Below are positions 59,435 to 63,516 of a stretch of DNA of 63,516 nucleotides, piece after piece (the stretch's first letter is position 1; each line of letters starts with the position of its first letter). Location of the stretch: contig CAYLZO010000003.1 in the NCBI GenBank assembly GCA_964387775.1, positions 1-63,516 of the forward strand. Reading direction: 5' to 3'. This DNA comes from CAYLZO01 sp964387775. Its GTDB lineage: Bacteria; Chloroflexota; Anaerolineae; JAAYZQ01. A program made the position numbers and the translations under genes. The notes beneath the pieces were generated by a model that ran no database searches, was not told the origin of the DNA, and saw nothing but the letters and a program-made list of their open reading frames with translations.

Positions 59435-61204
59435 ATGACCTGGCTGCTGCTGCGCATCGTCGACCTTTTTGACGCCATCGCCCGCTGGTACTACCGCCGC
59501 AAGTTTCGCGCGGCGGCCCGCCAACTGGGCCGCACCCCCCACGACGAGGACGGCCGGCGGGGATTCATCATCCTCGAAATCGACGGCCTGGCCTACGACT
59601 ATTTGCAGCAGGCGATGCGGGAGGGCCACATGCCCTACCTGCGGCGCCTGATCCTGGATCGGAAACTCCGGCTGGCCCGCTGGCGCTGTGGCCTGCCCAG
59701 CACCACACCTGCTGCCCAGGCCGGCATCCTCTACGGCAACAACTGGAACATCCCCGGCTTTCGTTGGTACGACAAGGCGACGCAACGCTCGGTGATGTGC
59801 AAGCTGCCCGGCTCGGTGCGGGCCATCCAGGAGCGCATCTCGGCGGGGCGGACCGGCCTGCTGCGCGGCGGTTCGAGCTACACCAACATGTTCGACGGCG
59901 ACGCCCGCCTGGCCCTCTTTACCCTCTCGGCCCTGGGCCGCGACCGCCTCCTCGAAAACGTGCGCGGGCTGGGGTTCCTGATCCTCTTTGGCCTCGACCC
60001 CGTGCGCGTCCTGAAGGTCATCGGCCTGTCGCTGTGGACGTGGCTGGTCTACGTCGCCAAGCGCCTGGCCTCCTGGCTTCGAGTCCGGCCTCGCGAATCG
60101 CACTTTACCTTCCTCGGCCCCTTGCTGGAGATCTTTAACAACGTCATCTTTCGCGAAGTCACCACCTTTAGCGTCATGCTCGACGTCTACCGGGGGATGC
60201 CGGCCCTCTATGCCTCGTACACGGGCTACGACGAGATCGCCCACCACTTTGGCGCCGATAGCTGGGAGGCGTTCCGAGCGCTCCGCGGCCTGGACAAACA
60301 GATCCGGCAGATCGACCGCATGCGCCAGGTCTATCAGCGCCGCGAGTACGACCTCTACATCCTGTCGGACCACGGCATGACCCGCTCGGTGCCCTTTGAA
60401 CGAGCCTACGGCCAGACCTTGCAGGCGTTCATCGCCGCGCGGACCGGCCAGGAGGTCTACACCGGCGAGCACAGCGACGAGAGCGAGGGGATCTCTGAGG
60501 CTCGCGTGCGGTTCCTGCTGGACGAGATCCGGGGCCTGGAGGCGGGGCAGCGGGGGGGGCTGCCGGCCCGCGTGCTGCGTGCCACCCGCCATCGGCTGGA
60601 GGAGCACCTGTTGGCCGAGGCGCTGGAGGCCGAGTGGGACCTGGAACGCCGGCAGGACATCGTCGTGCGAAGTTCGGGCTCCCTGTCCCACATCTACTTC
60701 AACGTCGCTGCCCACCCCATGGACTTGGGCGAAGTGGCCTTGCTCTATCCCGCGCTGCTCGAGTCCCTGGTGCAACACGAGGGCGTCGACATCGTCGCCG
60801 GGCGCCAGGGGGAGGAGGCCGTGATCGCGGGGCAGGCTGGCACGCTGTGGCTCGGTCCCCAGGGCTGCCGCCTGGAGGGGGAGAATCCGCTGGGCCACCT
60901 GGCCGACCCCGAGTGGGCTGCCGAGCAATTGGCCCGCGTGGTCCACTTTCCCCACGCCGGCGACCTCATTCTCCTCGGTGCCTGGGATGGGGAGCGCGTG
61001 GTGAGCTTTGAAGAGCAGATGGCCTCCCACGGCGGCCTGGGCGGTCCCCAGGACTGGCCCTTCCTCGCTTTCCCCACGGGGGATGGGCTGTCGCCCCGGG
61101 GCATCGAGAACGCCGAAGACGTCTACGACCGGCTGGTGCAGGTATACGGTGACACCGGCTTTGCGCCCCTCGAGTCCAATACGCGCCAAGGCCAGACTTC
61201 TTGA
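59435..61204 (+). CDS. Alkaline-phosphatase-superfamily protein (phosphodiesterase type)
   Basis: 589 residues. Metal and nucleophile positions of the type I phosphodiesterase fold are visible: FIILEIDGLAYD (first Asp), GLPSTTPAAQAG (nucleophile Thr), YASYTGYDEIAHHFG (Asp and His) and YILSDHGMTRS (Asp, His). Hydrophobic stretches occur near the N-terminus (about 1-18) and at 170-205 (GLGFLILFGLDPVRVL to LWTWLVYVA), suggesting membrane association. Substrate unknown; relatives cleave nucleotide or lipid phosphodiesters. It begins 31 bp after the ABC exporter and may be in its operon. Confidence 0.82.
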   Translation: MTWLLLRIVDLFDAIARWYYRRKFRAAARQLGRTPHDEDGRRGFIILEIDGLAYDYLQQAMREGHMPYLRRLILDRKLRLARWRCGLPSTTPAAQAGILYGNNWNIPGFRWYDKATQRSVMCKLPGSVRAIQERISAGRTGLLRGGSSYTNMFDGDARLALFTLSALGRDRLLENVRGLGFLILFGLDPVRVLKVIGLSLWTWLVYVAKRLASWLRVRPRESHFTFLGPLLEIFNNVIFREVTTFSVMLDVYRGMPALYASYTGYDEIAHHFGADSWEAFRALRGLDKQIRQIDRMRQVYQRREYDLYILSDHGMTRSVPFERAYGQTLQAFIAARTGQEVYTGEHSDESEGISEARVRFLLDEIRGLEAGQRGGLPARVLRATRHRLEEHLLAEALEAEWDLERRQDIVVRSSGSLSHIYFNVAAHPMDLGEVALLYPALLESLVQHEGVDIVAGRQGEEAVIAGQAGTLWLGPQGCRLEGENPLGHLADPEWAAEQLARVVHFPHAGDLILLGAWDGERVVSFEEQMASHGGLGGPQDWPFLAFPTGDGLSPRGIENAEDVYDRLVQVYGDTGFAPLESNTRQGQTS

Positions 61205-61229
61205 CCGTTTCGGCAGAAGGCAGTATAAT
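61201..61229 (+). promoter_or_regulatory. Predicted strong promoter of the miaB operon
   Basis: TTGACC (61201-61206), 17-bp spacer, perfect TATAAT (61224-61229). The -35 box overlaps the stop codon of the preceding gene. Confidence 0.75.
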
Positions 61230-61236
61230 GGCTTTC

Positions 61237-61275
61237 GGACTCGCCGGGGCAGCGCCCAGGGGCGGGTCCCCTTTT
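61237..61275 (+). terminator. Nested hairpin with T tract at the start of the miaB leader
   Basis: GGACTCGCC (61237-61245) pairs with GGCGGGTCC (61261-61269), 9 bp with one G-U, enclosing GGGC-AGC-GCCC; TTTT follows at 61272. It lies right at the predicted transcript start and could terminate the upstream gene or attenuate miaB. Confidence 0.5.
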
Positions 61276-61301
61276 CACTGGGCTGCTTTCATTCCAACAT
61301 A

Positions 61302-61331
61302 CAGTACCCCACTGACCTTTTTCAGTGGAAT
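61302..61331. repeat. CCACTGA...TCAGTGG hairpin repeat
   Basis: CAGTACCCCACTGACCTTTT then TCAGTGGAATC; the stem is 61309-61315 with 61322-61328. It matches the repeat at 41890-41920 almost base for base. Confidence 0.65.
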
Positions 61332-61341
61332 CTAGAATGTG

Positions 61342-62649
61342 ATGGCGATGAACTACTATCTGTGGACCATAGGCTGCCAAATGAACTTTGCCGACTCGCG
61401 GCGGGCAGCCGAGGAATTGCAAAAGCTCGGCTACCGGGAGGTGGACCGCCCCCGGGAGGCCGACCTGATTTTACTCAACACCTGCGTCGTGCGCCAGAGC
61501 GCCGAAGACAAGGTCACCGGCCGTCTTACGTCGCTGGTCGGCCTCAAGCGCCGCAAGCCCGAGGTCAAGCTGGCCCTCATGGGCTGCTTCGTGGACGAGA
61601 TCCCGGCCTTGGAGCACACCTACCCGTGGGTGGATGCTTTCATTCGCCCCTCAGACGTTGCCGCCGTCGTCAAGTTAGCTCAACAGCCGTCAGTCGTCAG
61701 CCGTCAGCCAGTCTCCCAATCTACCAATCAACCAGATACCAATCTACCCGTCTCGGTCGGCGTCCCGATTAGCCAGGGCTGCGACCACCTCTGCACCTAC
61801 TGCATCGTCCGCGTGCGGCGCGGCCCCGAAATCAGCCGGCCCGTGGGCGAAATCGTGGCCGAGGTGAGCGAATTGGCCGCACGCGGCGCCAAAGAGGTCA
61901 CCCTGCTGGGCCAGAACGTGGACTCGTACGGGCGTGACCTTTCGACAGGCTCAAGGCAGGTCGGGCCCGGCCTGGCCGACCTGTTGGAGGCCGTCCACGA
62001 GGTCGAGAGCCTGAGCCGCGTCCGCTTTCTTACCTCCCACCCGGCGGACATGGGCCAGCGCCTCGTCGAGACGACGGCCCGCCTGCCCAAGGTCTGCGAG
62101 CACATGGAGATCCCGGTCCAGTCAGGCGACGATACGGTGCTGCGGCGCATGGGCCGGGGCTACACCGTCGCCCAGTTCCGCGACCTGGTGGACCGCATCC
62201 GACGCGCCATGCCGGGCGCGGGCCTGGCCACCGACGTCATCGTCGGCTTTCCCGGCGAGACCGAGGCCCAGTTCGAGGCCACCTATCGCCTGTTGGAGGA
62301 GCTGCGCTTCGACATGGTCCACGTCGCCGCCTACTCGCCGCGGCCCGGCACCCCCGCCGCCCGCCTGCCCGACGACGTACCGCCGGAGGAGAAGGAGCGT
62401 CGCCGCAAAGCCGTGGACGACCTCCAGGCGCGCATCGTGGGCGAGATCAACGCCGAGTTGCTGGGCCAGACCGTCGAGGTGCTGGTCGAGACGCGGCACA
62501 AGGGCAAGTGGCGGGGCCGGACCCGGACCAACAAGCTCGTCTTTTTCGACACCGGCGAGGCCGATTGGACCGGCCGGCTGGTCCCGGTGCGCATCGTCAA
62601 AACCGGGCCGTGGTCGATGCAGGGCGAAATCGAGATTGGACCAGGCTGA
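61342..62649 (+). CDS. miaB: tRNA-2-methylthio-N6-dimethylallyladenosine synthase (MiaB)
   Basis: 435 residues from ATG 61342; GTG 61339 and ATG 61348 are alternatives and none has a clear SD. The N-terminal UPF0004 domain has the three cluster cysteines in TIGCQMN, LNTCVVR and LMGCFVD; the radical SAM motif is CDHLCTYCIVR; the TRAM domain occupies about 370-435. It methylthiolates A37 of tRNAs. Two stretches are encoded by repeat DNA: residues about 114-136 (PSVVSRQPVSQSTNQPD), between the first two domains, and DLSTGSRQV near 200. Confidence 0.92.
   Translation: MAMNYYLWTIGCQMNFADSRRAAEELQKLGYREVDRPREADLILLNTCVVRQSAEDKVTGRLTSLVGLKRRKPEVKLALMGCFVDEIPALEHTYPWVDAFIRPSDVAAVVKLAQQPSVVSRQPVSQSTNQPDTNLPVSVGVPISQGCDHLCTYCIVRVRRGPEISRPVGEIVAEVSELAARGAKEVTLLGQNVDSYGRDLSTGSRQVGPGLADLLEAVHEVESLSRVRFLTSHPADMGQRLVETTARLPKVCEHMEIPVQSGDDTVLRRMGRGYTVAQFRDLVDRIRRAMPGAGLATDVIVGFPGETEAQFEATYRLLEELRFDMVHVAAYSPRPGTPAARLPDDVPPEEKERRRKAVDDLQARIVGEINAELLGQTVEVLVETRHKGKWRGRTRTNKLVFFDTGEADWTGRLVPVRIVKTGPWSMQGEIEIGPG
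61681..61750 (+). repeat. CAGCCGTCAGTCGTCAGCCG-type repeat inside miaB
   Basis: Tandem CGTCAG units followed by CAATCTACCAATCAACCAGA-type units, low in GC compared with the gene, encode a Ser/Gln-rich linker between the two cluster-binding domains. Confidence 0.6.
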
Positions 62650-62657
62650 GGGGGATC

Positions 62658-63479
62658 ATGAAACGACTCATCATCAACGCCGACGACCTGGGCTTTACCG
62701 AGGGCGTGAACCGCGCCGTCGCTGACTTGTACGAAACGGGCTTGGTCACCAGTACTTCGTGTATGACCAACATGCCGGCCTGGCCCCAGGCCGCCGCAAT
62801 CCTGCGCGAGCACCCGGGCCTGGGGGCCGGCGTGCACCTGGTCATGAACGAGGGCCGCCCGGTGCTGCCCGCCGCCCGGGTGCCGGCCCTGGTCAAGGCC
62901 AACGGCCGCTTTCTCGACGACGGCCAGATTCTGCGCAGCCTGCGGCCTGGTACGACACGGCAGCTCCGCGCCGAGTTCCGCACCCAGATCGAGCGCTTCA
63001 TGGCCGATGTGGGCCGCCGGCCCGACCACTTGGACAACCACTGCGCCATCTCGTACGTGCGGCCCGATCGCTTCCGGGTGACGCTGGAGCTGGCGCAGGA
63101 ATACGATCTGCCCATCCGCGCCCCCTTTGGCGACGACCTGGCCGAGCAGGCCGAGATCCTGGCCTGCCACAACAACCTGCCGGCCTGGCTGGTCTGCTGG
63201 ATGGGCGCCCGCTACCGCCGCCGGGTGGACCGCGCCGGCATTCGCCGCCCCAACACCTTCATCCAGCACTTTTCGATGCCCGGCAACCGCACGCCCGAGT
63301 ACCTGCTGTCGGTGCTCGACGGCCTGCGCGACGGCTGGGTGAGCGAGCTGCTGGCCCACCCCGGCTACGACGGCGATTGGCGCAAAGGCGACCTGCGGGC
63401 GCTGCTCGATCCGCGCGTGGGAGAGCGGTTGAGGCGGGACGACGTCGAGTTGGTCAGTTTTGTCGCGTTGAAGGCTTGA
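62658..63479 (+). CDS. YdjC/ChbG-family carbohydrate deacetylase
   Basis: 273 residues from ATG 62658 (GAGGGGGATC upstream, overlapping the miaB end region). The metal site begins with NADDLGFTEGVN (Asp pair), continues with GAGVHLVMNEGRPV (His) and HLDNHCAISYVRPD (His residues), and the last conserved block is ELLAHPGYDGDW. Enzymes of this family remove acetyl groups from chitooligosaccharides or from hopanoid-linked sugars (HpnK). It follows miaB by 8 bp; the two have no obvious shared pathway. Confidence 0.9.
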   Translation: MKRLIINADDLGFTEGVNRAVADLYETGLVTSTSCMTNMPAWPQAAAILREHPGLGAGVHLVMNEGRPVLPAARVPALVKANGRFLDDGQILRSLRPGTTRQLRAEFRTQIERFMADVGRRPDHLDNHCAISYVRPDRFRVTLELAQEYDLPIRAPFGDDLAEQAEILACHNNLPAWLVCWMGARYRRRVDRAGIRRPNTFIQHFSMPGNRTPEYLLSVLDGLRDGWVSELLAHPGYDGDWRKGDLRALLDPRVGERLRRDDVELVSFVALKA

Positions 63480-63504
63480 CTTTTCCATTGGCATCGAGTA
63501 CAAT
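63476..63504 (+). promoter_or_regulatory. Predicted promoter for a gene beyond the window
   Basis: TTGACT (63476-63481), overlapping the YdjC stop, 17-bp spacer, TACAAT (63499-63504). Confidence 0.6.
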
Positions 63505-63516
63505 CGATTAATCAAT

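Overview
This is a high-GC scaffold piece (two N runs, 10 and 100 bases) that looks like a Chloroflexota genome, probably Anaerolineae or a relative. Evidence: many secreted proteins carry long Thr/Pro linkers; one large exoprotein ends in the C-terminal motif RLYLPLVVK; a BMP-type nucleoside ABC transporter, DUF4416, PA14, LysM and TolB-like proteins typical of that phylum are present; and short repeats (GTATTGCGTA-type, a 24-bp GGACAAGCCCTTCGAC-type array) litter intergenic DNA and even genes. The taxonomic call is inference. Promoters are unusually readable: TTGNNN, a 17-bp spacer and TATAAT or a close variant recur across the window on both strands. I saw no rRNA, tRNA or CRISPR array.

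Layout. 1-1 kb: terminator, then a VapBC-like pair. 1-6.3 kb: one 1750-residue secreted amidase/glycoside-hydrolase-like protein. 6.5-8 kb: two paralogous Yip1-like membrane proteins. 8-10 kb: HIT protein, RNase Z, Trm112-like protein. 10-19 kb: cell-envelope block (class A PBP, cold-shock protein with a structured leader, DedA, TPR protein, LysM/TolB protein, M23 peptidase, lipoprotein). 19-26.6 kb, minus strand: operon for a BMP-family ABC importer (lipoprotein, ATPase, two permeases) ending in a translationally coupled URO-D-family protein. 26.7-34 kb, minus: DnaQ-DinG helicase, GNAT protein, GAF histidine kinase, sirtuin, endonuclease V. 34-39.5 kb, plus: acyltransferase, CDP-alcohol phosphotransferase, Ca2+/H+ antiporter, large GT-C-like membrane protein. 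39.5-47 kb, minus: AsnRS with a DUF3782-like coiled-coil protein, then a MacAB-type exporter with a TolB-like lipoprotein. 47-53.4 kb: PA14 protein, acylphosphatase/FecR-domain pair, DUF4416, LysM L,D-transpeptidase, MFS transporter. 53.4-56.3 kb: small accessory patch (DUF4160 remnant, DUF2442, HTH remnant, an orphan HgdB-type protein, an RHH-like/HNH pair). 56.3-63.5 kb: EamA transporter, ABC exporter interrupted by a repeat array and gap, phosphodiesterase-like protein, MiaB, YdjC/ChbG deacetylase.

The most unusual system is the BMP importer. Its ATPase (23391-25262) has about 115 extra residues with four hydrophobic segments inside the first nucleotide-binding domain, and both permeases carry additional N-terminal membrane segments. 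I know of no described ABC importer whose cytosolic ATPase is membrane-embedded like this. Other points of interest are a cold-shock gene whose leader contains a terminator overlapping an alternative hairpin, a CaxA gene that seems to start at AUA, two apparently leaderless genes, a MITE-like element with a 9-bp target duplication, and repeated in-frame invasion of genes by short repeats at domain boundaries.
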